Positions 51,791-60,828 of a stretch of DNA of 64,000 nucleotides are shown here, piece after piece. The DNA comes from Streptomyces griseochromogenes (GTDB lineage Bacteria; Actinomycetota; Actinomycetes; Streptomycetales; Streptomycetaceae), in NCBI RefSeq assembly GCF_001542625.1, contig NZ_CP016279.1:5704001-5768000 (forward strand), read 5' to 3'. Numbering within the stretch: position 1 is the first letter of the stretch; every line of letters starts with the position of its first letter. A program made the translations under genes and the position numbers. The notes beneath the pieces are model-generated. The model was not told where the DNA came from. It did no database searches and saw only the letters and a list, made by a program, of their open reading frames with translations.

Positions 51791-53470
51791 ATGGCAGGAC
51801 GGGCAAGGGCTACCAGCAGCGACACCGGGGAGGCTGGGGCCGGCAGGGAGGCGGAAGGCCCGCTGGCGCGCGGCCTGGCCGTGTTGGAGGCAGTCGCCCG
51901 CTCCGCCGAGGCGGTGCGGGCGGCCGACCTGGCCAGGACGACCGGCCTGGCGCGCTCCGCGGTGGACCGGCTGGCCGCGACGGCGATTCACCTCGGTTAC
52001 CTGCGCGCCGCGGGCCGTGAGCTGGAAGCGGCCCCGCGACTGATGGAGTTCGGCAATGCGTATCTGCGCGCCTCGGGCCTGCCCGAGGCCGCCCAGCCCC
52101 ACCTGGACGCCCTGGCCCGCACGCTCGACGAATCCGTGTCACTGATCGCGACGGACGGCTGCGACATGCGCATCGTGGCTCGCGCGATCCCCCCGGAGCG
52201 GGTGATTCCGCTGGGGTTCCGGGTCGGAGACCTGCTGCCCGCGGACCGCTGCGCCGCCGGCGCCGTCCTCGCCGGCGTCTGGGCACCCGAGCAGCGCGCG
52301 GCCTGGCGGGCACACCGCGCCGCCGACCCGCTGGATGACGGCTACCCGGCTCTTCCCCCACGCGCCGCACGCCCCGGCCAGGCGGACGAGGCGGAGTTCG
52401 CCGCCTGGATCAGCGAGGCTCACGCGCAGGGCTGGGCCCTGGACGACCAGATCGCCGCCCCGGGTCTGGTGGCCCTGTCCGTTCCCGTCCCCGGCCCCGA
52501 CGGCAGCCCCCGGTACGCGCTGAGCGTGCTCGCCCACACGAGCCGGTGGAGTGCGCAGGCGCTACGTGACCACGGTCTGGCTCATCTGACCCGCACAGCA
52601 CGGGAGATGGGCGACGCTCTCGCTGCCGAGCGGCCCGCGGCGCAGGGGCCCGCGCCCTCGGCGTACACCGACGCCAAGACGGAACTCGGTCCCCTGTTCC
52701 TACAGGCTCTGGCCCGCGGGCTCGCCGTGCTCACCGCGCTCGGCGGCGCACGTGGCGGCCTCACCCTCAACGATGCGGCGCAGGCCGCCGGGCTTTCGTA
52801 CCAGAGCACCCGCCGCAACCTGCTGACCCTGCTGCGACTGGGCTACGTCGAACAGCGCGGGCGGCACTACCTCCCGGCCCCGCGCACGCTCGGTCTCGGC
52901 TACGCCTCGCTGTCCGGTCTGGGCCTGGCGGACATCGCGCGTCCGCATCTGGCCGCGCTCGCCGGCCGGGTCCAGGAGTCCGCGTCCGTCGCCGTGCTCG
53001 ACCAGGCGGAGGTGCGCTATCTGGCCCGCTCCGCCACCCAGCAGGTCACGAGCGTCGCCATCCACCCGGGCGTCCGGCTGCCCGCCTACGCCACCTCCAT
53101 GGGGCGTGTCCTGCTGGCGGACCTGCCCCGCGCGGAGCAGGAGCGGCTGCTCGCCCTGCTGCCTCCGCGCCCGCTGACCCCCTTCACCCGGACCTCGCAC
53201 CGCGAACTCCTCGGCGTCTTCGAGCAGGTGCGGCAGGGCGGCTACGCGCAGGTCGAGCAGGAACTGGAGACGGGTCTTCGCTCCATGGCGGTCCCGCTGC
53301 ACGATGCGCGAGGCAGGGCCGTCGCCGCGGTCAACCTCGCCATGCACGCCGGCCCGGAGACCCCCGAGCAGTCCCATGAACGTCTGCTGCCTCCTCTGCT
53401 GTCCGCCGCAGGGGCGATCGAGGCGGATCTGGCCGCGGTCTTCGCTTTCTCGCCGGTCCGCAGCGACTGA
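51791..53470 (+). CDS. Tandem-domain IclR family regulator
   Basis: A 559-residue protein made of two complete IclR units in one chain; the usual length is about 260. Unit 1 has the HTH at about residues 27-70 (GLAVLEAVARSAEAVRAADL, ARTTGLARSAVDRLAATAIH) and its ligand domain to about 275. Unit 2 has the HTH from about 308 (ALARGLAVLTALGGARGGLT, LNDAAQAAGLSYQSTRRNLL) and a ligand domain with ESASVAVLDQAEVRYLARSA and SMGRVLLADLP, like PcaR/PobR-type aromatic-acid regulators. Unit 2 looks better conserved in its effector loop (ELETGLRSMAVPLHDARG). A monomer could bind like a usual dimer. Probably controls the divergent aquaporin/aldehyde dehydrogenase genes. Confidence 0.88.
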   Translation: MAGRARATSSDTGEAGAGREAEGPLARGLAVLEAVARSAEAVRAADLARTTGLARSAVDRLAATAIHLGYLRAAGRELEAAPRLMEFGNAYLRASGLPEAAQPHLDALARTLDESVSLIATDGCDMRIVARAIPPERVIPLGFRVGDLLPADRCAAGAVLAGVWAPEQRAAWRAHRAADPLDDGYPALPPRAARPGQADEAEFAAWISEAHAQGWALDDQIAAPGLVALSVPVPGPDGSPRYALSVLAHTSRWSAQALRDHGLAHLTRTAREMGDALAAERPAAQGPAPSAYTDAKTELGPLFLQALARGLAVLTALGGARGGLTLNDAAQAAGLSYQSTRRNLLTLLRLGYVEQRGRHYLPAPRTLGLGYASLSGLGLADIARPHLAALAGRVQESASVAVLDQAEVRYLARSATQQVTSVAIHPGVRLPAYATSMGRVLLADLPRAEQERLLALLPPRPLTPFTRTSHRELLGVFEQVRQGGYAQVEQELETGLRSMAVPLHDARGRAVAAVNLAMHAGPETPEQSHERLLPPLLSAAGAIEADLAAVFAFSPVRSD

Positions 53471-53506
53471 GACACCTCCCCAGGCGGGGCGGCCGCCGCC
53501 CCGGTG

Positions 53507-53765
53507 TCAGGGGGCGCAACGCAGAAGTCCGGCCGCCTGCCTGGCCGCAAGGACCCGCCGTACGCTCTGCGCGACGTGCGCCCGCAGTGCCGGCTCCTCG
53601 CCCAGGGCGGCAAGAACCGCAGAGGTCATGGGGGGATGTGGCCGGCGTTCACGATCAGCACGAGGTCGCCGCCGGCGCGCAGGAAGGCCAGTGCGCGCCG
53701 GCCCGGGGGTACGGCCTTGACCGCTGCCGCGTTGCCGAGGTGAGCGGCCCCTGTTCGTCATGTTT
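53507..53765 (-). pseudogene. GH3 N-acetylhexosaminidase-like 3' remnant
   Basis: Minus strand: RALAFLRAGGDLVLIVNAGH then IPP, a shift near 53634, and TSAVLAALGEEPALRAHVAQ, SVRRVLAARQAAGLLRCAP and a stop. This is the end of the TIM barrel domain of an NagZ-like GH3 enzyme. Confidence 0.5.
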
Positions 53766-53830
53766 CAGGCGACGGACCACTCGCTCTCGGGGACGACCCG
53801 GTCATGCGAGAAGCAGGAGCCCCAGGCTTC

Positions 53831-53873
53831 TGCCGAAGACGTACGCCCTGGCCGCAGACGCACGTCTTCGGCA
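53831..53873. terminator. Long-loop hairpin, possible terminator
   Basis: Perfect 12-base arms TGCCGAAGACGT/ACGTCTTCGGCA with a 19-base loop, 20 bases past the stop of the secreted protease gene. Confidence 0.6.
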
Positions 53874-53893
53874 TGCCTCAAGCACCGAGAGGG

Positions 53894-55006
53894 TCACGAA
53901 CCGGATTTCGGCGCAACCCCCAGGTGCAAGTCCGGGTTCTGTTCCAGCACCTTGGACAGGGGGTAAAATCTGCCTCCACCACTGAGCACACCCAGGGCTT
54001 GATGGGTGTTTTCGTCGTAGAGCAGTCCGCCGCTGTCTCCGGGCAGGGTATCGAGGCCGTCGGTAAAGATGAGGTCGTCGACCGTGGGCTGACTGCCGTC
54101 CCCGTTATGGAACGTGAAGGGCTCGCCCACGTCGGTGACCACACCGCACTTGTCTTCTTGCTTGTCTGCGAATGAAGTGGCGCCGCGCGCGCAGACCTCC
54201 TCACCGTCGTAAGCCTCGCCGACCTTGGTGAAATCTTCAGGGTTGAGATCAGCGTCGGTCCTCACGACGCTGAAGTCGGCGCCCGGCCCTCCCCGCCTCT
54301 CGGTGTGCCCAACGGGTTGCCCATCCTCCGTAAACCAGCCGGGATCTGTGCCGTTCAGGTTCGAATTCTCCTCCCCTACAGAGCCCAGCCCAGAGTTGCA
54401 GTGTGCTGCGGTGATGACGAAGTTGTTCTCCCCGTCGGTGGCTGGAACGCCGACCGAGCATCCGCCTAGGGGACTTACTGCGTCGGGGCGGATCCTGTCG
54501 CCGGCGGCGATGGGCTGATCCCCCTCTGTGGGCTGCGCCTCGGGGTTGGGTTGTTGGTCGGTGCCGGGCTGTGCATCCGGGGCGCCGGGCTGCCCGGGGC
54601 TGGGCTGCTGAGCGTCGGCCGCGGTCTCCTGGTCGGGGCCGGGCTGCTGCGCATCGGTGCTGGCCTGCTGATCCGTGCCGGACTCCTCGCCCGCACTGGG
54701 CTGCTGCCCGGTGCTGGGCAGCTGAGCGTCGGTGGCGGGTTGTTGAGCGTCTGCGGCAGGCTGTTGGTCGGTGCCGGGCTGTGCGTCCGATGCACCGGGC
54801 TGTGTGTCACTGTCCGGCTGTTGGTCGAGTCCGTTGGATTGCGCGTCGGTGCTCGGCTGTACGTCTTCTGTGCTGGTGGACTGTCCATCGGCAGCCTCAG
54901 CCGCCGACGCACTGGAGACGTACAGCGCACTGCCCAGCATCCCTGCCGCCACGGCTGCCAGGAGTCGTGGGCGGCCCGTCGCGGAAGCTCGTCTGTGTTT
55001 TCCCAT
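53894..55006 (-). CDS. Secreted S1-type serine protease with repetitive linker
   Basis: A 370-residue exported protein. The signal peptide ends about residue 36 (SSASA). Residues 40-165 are a low-complexity linker of about twelve imperfect repeats based on DAQQP and PGTDQQP. Residues 170-365 are a chymotrypsin-like domain with His in NNFVITAAHCNSG, Asp in GADFSVVRTDADL, Ser in DTLPGDSGGLLYDE, a disulfide pair around the His Cys, and CARGATSFADKQEDKCG. The triad is complete. The linker may span the cell wall or tether to it. Two sequence-poor Gln/Pro/Asp repeats make recombination in this linker likely. Confidence 0.85.
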   Translation of the reverse strand: MGKHRRASATGRPRLLAAVAAGMLGSALYVSSASAAEAADGQSTSTEDVQPSTDAQSNGLDQQPDSDTQPGASDAQPGTDQQPAADAQQPATDAQLPSTGQQPSAGEESGTDQQASTDAQQPGPDQETAADAQQPSPGQPGAPDAQPGTDQQPNPEAQPTEGDQPIAAGDRIRPDAVSPLGGCSVGVPATDGENNFVITAAHCNSGLGSVGEENSNLNGTDPGWFTEDGQPVGHTERRGGPGADFSVVRTDADLNPEDFTKVGEAYDGEEVCARGATSFADKQEDKCGVVTDVGEPFTFHNGDGSQPTVDDLIFTDGLDTLPGDSGGLLYDENTHQALGVLSGGGRFYPLSKVLEQNPDLHLGVAPKSGS

Positions 55007-55351
55007 CGCAGAAGCCCTTCTGTATGTGGCGAGTTGGCGTCGCCGAGCTCATCTGACAGCCGAAGACCCGTTGCACCCGTCGTGCCTGCACGGTGCGGTC
55101 ACGGCCTCTACCGACGGACGAGGGATCACCGGACCCGCACCATGCCAGTGGTGTGCCCCCTTAACCGGGCCCCAGGACGGTTCCATTGACGAGGCACACA
55201 TGGTGCCGACAGACGCGACCGTGATCGGAATCCTCGGCGCCCACTGACGCGGCCTGTGCCGGCCAGTGGGCGCCAACGACACTAGAAACTGCAACCGGGC
55301 ACCGGCCATAGGCAGCCCCGAAACACGGATACGTACTCAAGTGCAGGGGCT
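55007..55351. other. Intergenic, nothing recognised
   Basis: About 345 bases upstream of the protease and of the sigma-factor remnant. No coding pattern seen. Confidence 0.3.
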
Positions 55352-55820
55352 GTAGCGCCTCTCGCCGGTCGAGCGGGCGGCATACGTCCTGCACGAGGCC
55401 TTCTCTCACCCCCACGCCGAGATCGCCGGGATCCTCGACATCACCGAGTCCGCGAATCAACAGCATGTCCACCGGGCCCGACACCGGGTCGCCGCCGAGC
55501 GCCGCGGCGGCAACGAGGTGGACCCCGCGTGCGCGCGCCGGATCGTCGAGGAGTTCCTAGCCGCCGCCACGTCGGGTCGCACCGAACGGCTGGTGGCGCT
55601 GCTCACCGACGACGCGACCGCGGTCTCGGACGGCTACGGACCGGCCAGGCGGCTGCTGCTGTACAAGACGCGCGAGCGGGTCGTGGGCGCCGTGGCGTTC
55701 GAAGTCAGCGACGGCAAGGTCGCGTCCCTGCACGGCATCGCCGCCGCGGACCGGCTCGCGCGCCTCAATGTGGCCTGGCGGCAGCACGAACCCGACGCGC
55801 CGGTCATCAGCGCATGGTGA
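55352..55820 (+). pseudogene. SigJ-like ECF sigma factor, 3' remnant
   Basis: An open frame without a start encodes sigma region 4 (RLSPVERAAYVLHEAFSHPH, AEIAGILDITESANQQHVHR) and a SnoaL-like C-terminal domain (RIVEEFLAAATSGRTERLVA, LLTDDATAVSDG). About 60 residues are missing at SDGYGPARRLL, then VVGAVAFEVSDGKVASLHGI. Region 2 is absent. This is the architecture of ECF41/SigJ sigma factors, truncated at the 5' end and with an in-frame internal deletion. Confidence 0.65.
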
Positions 55821-55871
55821 CCAGAGCCACCGGAATCCAGTGACCTGAGTCGGAGTGAGAACGGCACGCCC

Positions 55872-55908
55872 TTCGGCCCCCGCGCTCCACGGCATCGCGG
55901 GGGCCGAA
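55872..55908. terminator. Hairpin terminator between convergent genes
   Basis: Perfect 13-base arms TTCGGCCCCCGCG/CGCGGGGGCCGAA with an 11-base loop, between the sigma remnant (plus) and the lipoprotein gene (minus). Confidence 0.8.
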
Positions 55909-55974
55909 GCACGTCGGTCTTCCGAATCGGATTCGGCCATGCAGTTCGGATTCCCGATGGCCAACTACGAATCG

Positions 55975-56889
55975 TCACGGAGGGCTGACCAGGGTGGACG
56001 CCGCGCGCAGTTGGTCGCCAAGTCGCCGCTTGAATTTGGCAAGTTGAGTCGTGTGCGCCTCAATGTATTGACGGTCGTAGGCGATCTCGACGGCTACGGC
56101 GACGCCGACCAAGTTGGTAGACAGCTTGCACTCCACATCAGCTGTGGCAGTTGCGATTTCCTCTGATGTGTGAGGGGTCTGTCGAGGGGGTGCCCCAGCC
56201 GTAGATGCTCTCCACTTCGGACTGCTGTATGCCGCCCAAGGGTTGGGGTATATGAACCCTTTGCCTTTCATGCAGGCCGCCCAGCGTGCATTGACCGCCT
56301 TCATGTGTGGATTGTCCGAGGGAATCTTGGGGCCTCCCTCCGGAAGCGCTTCGGCGGCAGGTATCGGAGGTGGGCCTCCGATAGCGTCGATGCCCTGCTG
56401 ACGGCATCCGCCGGCGGGGACCTTCTTGTCCTTGAACGTGGCCACAGTGGTTCCGGAGGCGCTCTGTCCGCGGAGCACACCCATCTCCGTCATGGTGTAG
56501 GGCACTTCGCTGGACGTGCCGTCAGGACTGCCGAGCTGCGTGTCGTATCCCTTGCTGCGGGCCGTGGAAAGGTCGAAGAAACCGTACAGGACAGTGCGTG
56601 CCTTGTTCTGCCGGGCGAAGTCGGCGAACCCCTCCATGATCGGCGGGTGATACGGCAGTCCGTAGCTGTGCATACAACGCGCCGACACCACGTCAGTGGC
56701 CTTCTGCAACGCCAGGATCTGAGCCGAGGTGGGTATGTATGCATCGATCGGCAAACGGATGGCGTCGACCGAGGTTATCTCCGGGATCGGCCCCAGTGCC
56801 GGCGCCGGGGGCCGGGGTGCCTGGCTCGAGCACCCGGCAGTCAGCAGTAGTGCTACCAGCCCGACGGCTGCTCTACGCGCGTTTCTCAT
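55975..56889 (-). CDS. Lipoprotein, unknown function
   Basis: A 304-residue lipoprotein. Signal peptide MRNARRAAVGLVALLLTAGC with lipobox LTAGC at residue 20. The mature part is helical, with four or five Cys (SARCMHSYGLPY, GGCRQQGIDAIGGPPPIP, RWAACMKGKGFIYPNPW, DVECKLSTNLVGVAVAVE). The CM-HSYG and ACMKGKGF patterns recur in a Streptomyces lipoprotein family of unknown role. Expected to be anchored outside the membrane. The ATG at 56889 gives the only plausible signal peptide. It lies 11 bases past the 3' end of the small secreted peptide gene. Confidence 0.75.
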   Translation of the reverse strand: MRNARRAAVGLVALLLTAGCSSQAPRPPAPALGPIPEITSVDAIRLPIDAYIPTSAQILALQKATDVVSARCMHSYGLPYHPPIMEGFADFARQNKARTVLYGFFDLSTARSKGYDTQLGSPDGTSSEVPYTMTEMGVLRGQSASGTTVATFKDKKVPAGGCRQQGIDAIGGPPPIPAAEALPEGGPKIPSDNPHMKAVNARWAACMKGKGFIYPNPWAAYSSPKWRASTAGAPPRQTPHTSEEIATATADVECKLSTNLVGVAVAVEIAYDRQYIEAHTTQLAKFKRRLGDQLRAASTLVSPP

Positions 56890-56900
56890 CTTGACTCGTC

Positions 56901-57158
56901 TCAGCAGGTCCCGAAACACAGCACATCGTGGACATCGCTGCCGCTGTTCCCCGAGCTCGTCGCGTAAACCTCTGAGATGTTCGCCCAGCCGTCACCGACG
57001 CCGGCATGGCATTAGTCGTGGGTGTGGCTGTACTCATGCAGGGTGTTGGCGTTGCAACCAACGTTGGCGATCGCACTCGCCGGAGTGGCTGCCGCGACGC
57101 CTGCGAGTACTACGGCTCCAGCAAAGGCGCCAGCGAGGAACTTTCTAGGCAAGTTCAA
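56901..57158 (-). pseudogene. Small secreted Cys peptide with internal TAA
   Basis: A short gene, from a TTG at 57158: LNLPRKFLAGAFAGAVVLAG, VAAATPASA (signal peptide), then IANVGCNTLHEYSHTHD and a TAA at 57012-57014. The same frame continues after the stop as CHAGVGDGWANISEVYATSS, GNSGSDVHDVLCFGTC to a TGA at 56901. The continuing part is protein-like, has the paired Cys expected of a small extracellular domain (C...AG...N...Y..SSGN), and stops just before the lipoprotein gene. So either a nonsense mutation or read-through is at work. The start codon is uncertain. Confidence 0.5.
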
Positions 57159-57314
57159 GACACTTCTGCTTCTGGATCCTGCGGGAATATCCCGCCGTTC
57201 GGTGAGCCCAACTACGGTGACGCTATGGACGCGGGTCCGTCGGTCGTCCTAGATTCGTCCTAATGCGAGGTCAGCCGGGGGGGTCGGCGTCAATCTTCAC
57301 GTGCCGGGGGATAC

Positions 57315-60251
57315 ATGAGATTCGGCGTGCTGGGTCCGTTATGCGCCCAGATCACCGGACGCGAGGTTCGGTTGAACGGACCGCGGCAGGCCAAGATGCT
57401 GGCAGCGCTTCTGATCGACGCCAACAACATCGTCGCCATGGAACGGCTCGTCGCCGTGATGTGGGACGGGGAAGCGCCCGCCACCGCTGTCCGTCAGGTC
57501 CAGGACGCCGTCTCCGGGCTGCGCCGCAACCTCGTAGCCTGCGGAGCACCAGGCTCCTTGATCAGCACCCGGCGCGGCGGCTACGAGATCCACCTGGCCC
57601 GGGATCAGCTCGACCTGCTGGAGTTTGACCACGAGCGATACCTCGCCGAACGTCACACGGCCCCGTTCGAGACAGCTGCCGCGTTGCGGCGGGCGCTGGC
57701 CTGCTGGCGCGGGAACGCCCTGGTCGACATTTCCAGCCGGGTCCTGGAAATCGATGCGGCACGGCTGAACGAGAAACGCGCGGCCACGCTCAAAGAGTGT
57801 CTGGCCATCGAACTCGACCTGGGGCGTCATCAGGAGGTCATTACCGAGCTGTCCGCTCTGCTCCGCGAGCACCCCTACGACGAGCATGTCGCCGAACACT
57901 TGATAGTCGCTCTCTATCGGTGTCGGCGACAAGGCGAGGCGCTGCAGGTGTACGAGCGGCTGCGCCGGACACTGGCCGACGAACTCGGTGTCGATCCCAC
58001 CCCTCCGCTCCAGGCGCTGCATCAGCGCATCCTCACCGCGGATCCCGCCCTGACGGCTCCGGTCCCAGCAAGTAGGCCCTTAGACATACCTCCGGAGAGC
58101 CCTGACGCGGCGGCCGCCGAGCCGGCCATGGCGATGCCCGTGCGTCAACTTCCCCTCGACGTCTCCGACTTCGTGGGCCGGGCCGAGGCGCTGGCCGAGA
58201 TCGCTGGACTGCTCGACGGGTCGGCGCCGAACCGGGCCCCGGTGGCCGTCATCGTGGGCGGTCCCGGTGTCGGCAAGTCCTGCCTGGTGACGCACGCTGC
58301 GCGACTGGCGAGCGCCGCCTTCCCCGACGGCCAGCTCTACCTCGACCTCGCGGCGACGTCGGACGAGCCGCGGGACCCGGGGCTGATGCTGGCCGAGGCA
58401 CTGCGCGCGCTCTCGATCGCCGGCAGCGCGATCCCGAACGGCCTGTCCGAGCGGGCCGCGCTCTACCGGTCGTTGCTGGTGGACCGCCGCATGCTGGTGG
58501 TGCTGGACGATGCCGGTCACGCCGATCAGGTGCTGCCCTTGCTGCCCGCGGCCGACGGCTGTGCCGTGTTGATCACCAGCCGCACTCTGCTGACGCAACT
58601 TCCCGCCGCTCGGCACATCGACCTGGACGTGCTGAGCCCGGCAGAGGCGCGAGAGTTGTTCACCGGAATTGTAGGGCGGCGGCGGGTCGAGCGGGAACCG
58701 GAGGAGGCCGACGCGATCCTCGACTGCTGCGGCAACCTGCCGCTGGCGATCCGGATCGCCAGCGGCAAGCTCACGGGCCGCCCGGCTTGGTCGCTGCGGG
58801 TGCTGCGGGAACGGATCGAGGATGAGTCCCGGAGGCTGGCCGAGCTGAGAATCGGTGACCTCAGCGTGCGAGCCAGCGTCGAACTGAGCTTACGGCTGCT
58901 GTCGGCCGACGCGGTACGCGCGCTGAGCCTGCTGGGTCTGCTCGGTGCCTACACCCTGCCCGGGTGGGTGGTCGGCCCGCTGCTGGACCACTCGGACGCC
59001 GAGGAGGTGCTGGACACCCTCGTCGACGCCAGCCTGGTTCGGCTGACCTCCACCGACGCCATCGGCCAGCCGCGCTACCGGCTGCACGACCTGATCAGGA
59101 CCTGTGCCGTGGAGATCGCCGCCCCGCTGCCGACGGAGGACAAGCGGGACGCGATCATCCGGGTGCTGTCCGCCTGGCTCGAGCTGATCGGGCGCGGCAC
59201 CGATCGGCTGCCGGCGGCCGGGCTGCTGGCAGCCGCGCCCGGTTCGGCACCGCGCCGGTCGCTGCCCGATGCGGTCGTGGACCGGCTGATGGCCGACCCG
59301 GTCGGCTGGTTCGACGCGGAACGCGACAACCTGCTCGGCGCGGTGAAACTGGCCGTGGACTGGGGCCTGGACGAGTTGGCCTGGGAGCTGGCGGCCGGCA
59401 CGGCGACCTACTACGACCACCGGTGTCTCTATCAGGACTGGCAGCACGGGCACCGGCTCGCGTTGGACGCGACCGAGGCCGCAGGCAACGTGCGCGGCGC
59501 AGCGGTGCTCCTACGCGGTCTTGGCCAGCTGCACATCTACCAAGACGAGTTCGATCGGGCCACCCGGGCCCTGGAATCCTCCCTCGGGCTGTGCCAGGAC
59601 GGTGGGGACAAACGCGGCGAGGCGCTGTCAGTGGCCATGCTGGGTACGGTCAGCCGGGTGCAGGGCCGTGACGACGAAGCCCTCGAACGTGTCGAGCACG
59701 CGCTGGCCATCGCGGCCGGTGAGGGCGACCGGCACATCGAAGCGCAGCTGTCCTGCTCCATGGCCGTGATGAAGCTCATGCAGGGCAAACTCGACGAAGC
59801 GGAGTCCTGGTTCGACGGGGCCTTGAGTCAGGCCAGGGCGCTGGGCGACGGGCATCGCGTGGCCGTGGTGCTGCGGCGGTTCAGCCGGCTGCACGATCGG
59901 CGCGGTGATCCGAACGAGGCGCTGCGCTGTCTGTGGCAGGCGTTGGCCACCTTCGAGGAACTGACCGACGAGCGGTGCGTTGCGTACACGCTGCTGGAAG
60001 TCGGCCGCGTGTACGCCGGTCAACACGACCGGGACCGGGCGAGCCCGGCGTTGGAGCGCGCGGCGGGTCTGTTCCACCGGCACGGCGACCGCCAAGACGA
60101 AGCCACGTGCTGGCAACTGATCGGCGACCTGGACGCCGCCGCCGGCCTTCACCACCTGGCGCACCAGCACCGAGGGCGGGCGCTGCGGCTCTGGCAGATG
60201 ATCGGCGACATCAACCAGACGAAAGCTCCGGCCCGACCATCGTCGCCGTGA
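57315..60251 (+). CDS. AfsR-type SARP regulator
   Basis: A 978-residue SARP. Residues 1-90 are the OmpR-like winged helix (MRFGVLGPLCAQITGREVRL, RQAKMLAALLIDANNIVAME) and 95-240 the bacterial transcriptional activator domain (BTAD). Residues 280-520 are an NB-ARC ATPase with Walker A in VIVGGPGVGKSCLVTHAARL and Walker B in RRMLVVLDDAGHADQVLPLL. From about 640 follow TPR repeats (GAAVLLRGLGQLHIYQDEFD, RGEALSVAMLGTVSRVQGRD). GGGGGA lies 4 bases before the ATG. Two TTA codons, at 58080-58082 and 58890-58892, predict dependence on the bldA tRNA and so developmental control. SARPs switch on antibiotic clusters; none lies in this window, so the target is probably remote or lost. Confidence 0.93.
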   Translation: MRFGVLGPLCAQITGREVRLNGPRQAKMLAALLIDANNIVAMERLVAVMWDGEAPATAVRQVQDAVSGLRRNLVACGAPGSLISTRRGGYEIHLARDQLDLLEFDHERYLAERHTAPFETAAALRRALACWRGNALVDISSRVLEIDAARLNEKRAATLKECLAIELDLGRHQEVITELSALLREHPYDEHVAEHLIVALYRCRRQGEALQVYERLRRTLADELGVDPTPPLQALHQRILTADPALTAPVPASRPLDIPPESPDAAAAEPAMAMPVRQLPLDVSDFVGRAEALAEIAGLLDGSAPNRAPVAVIVGGPGVGKSCLVTHAARLASAAFPDGQLYLDLAATSDEPRDPGLMLAEALRALSIAGSAIPNGLSERAALYRSLLVDRRMLVVLDDAGHADQVLPLLPAADGCAVLITSRTLLTQLPAARHIDLDVLSPAEARELFTGIVGRRRVEREPEEADAILDCCGNLPLAIRIASGKLTGRPAWSLRVLRERIEDESRRLAELRIGDLSVRASVELSLRLLSADAVRALSLLGLLGAYTLPGWVVGPLLDHSDAEEVLDTLVDASLVRLTSTDAIGQPRYRLHDLIRTCAVEIAAPLPTEDKRDAIIRVLSAWLELIGRGTDRLPAAGLLAAAPGSAPRRSLPDAVVDRLMADPVGWFDAERDNLLGAVKLAVDWGLDELAWELAAGTATYYDHRCLYQDWQHGHRLALDATEAAGNVRGAAVLLRGLGQLHIYQDEFDRATRALESSLGLCQDGGDKRGEALSVAMLGTVSRVQGRDDEALERVEHALAIAAGEGDRHIEAQLSCSMAVMKLMQGKLDEAESWFDGALSQARALGDGHRVAVVLRRFSRLHDRRGDPNEALRCLWQALATFEELTDERCVAYTLLEVGRVYAGQHDRDRASPALERAAGLFHRHGDRQDEATCWQLIGDLDAAAGLHHLAHQHRGRALRLWQMIGDINQTKAPARPSSP

Positions 60252-60828
60252 GGTGGCCATGTCCCTGATCGGGCTGGGCGAGCTCGGTGGCCGCGTGGAC
60301 GTTGCGCGGGTCGGTCGGCGCTCCCTCCTCCACCAGGCCGGCGGACAGGAGCTCGCCACAGTGTGGGCATGGTGGTTCGAAATGGCTCGCGTCCAGCTCG
60401 GCGATCCTTCGCGGCCCCGGCCGTACGACGCCGTGCTCGGCACACTCGTAGCGGCCCTGGCCGTAGACGACCATGGAACTCGCCGGCACGAGCCGGCGTA
60501 CCCCGGCCGCAGCCATGCCTGCCAGCAGTAGGGACGTGCCGAGGTCGTTGCAGCCGACGTAGTCGGGCGCGTCCGCGAAGTCCTTGCCGAGCCCGGCCGT
60601 CGCCGCCTGATGGCATACGGCGTCCACGCCCCGCAGAGCGTCCACCACCGCTCCCCTGTCACGCACATCCGCGTGGCGCCAGTCGACACCGTCAGGGACG
60701 GGCGGCGGCGTACGGTGGGCGGCGGGCAGCAGCGCGTCGAACACGCGTGCCGCGTGTCCGGCACTGGTGAAAGCGCTGACGATGTGCGAGCCGATGAAGC
60801 CCGCACCTCCGGTGACCAGGATCAACAT
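60211..60828 (-). CDS. NAD-dependent epimerase, truncated
   Basis: A 205-residue extended SDR; the family has about 310-350. Rossmann motif MLILVTGGAGFIGSHIVSAF, D58 type ADVRDRGAVVDALRG, VDAVCHQAATAGLGKDFADA and VPASSMVVYGQGRYECAEHG are present. The catalytic pair has changed: the expected YxxxK is read as NVHAATELAQ (Tyr to His, Lys to Glu). The frame then runs into the 3' end of the SARP gene on the other strand and stops. Lacking the substrate domain and the catalytic pair, it is probably a dead enzyme. Confidence 0.75.
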   Translation of the reverse strand: MLILVTGGAGFIGSHIVSAFTSAGHAARVFDALLPAAHRTPPPVPDGVDWRHADVRDRGAVVDALRGVDAVCHQAATAGLGKDFADAPDYVGCNDLGTSLLLAGMAAAGVRRLVPASSMVVYGQGRYECAEHGVVRPGPRRIAELDASHFEPPCPHCGELLSAGLVEEGAPTDPRNVHAATELAQPDQGHGHLTATMVGPELSSG

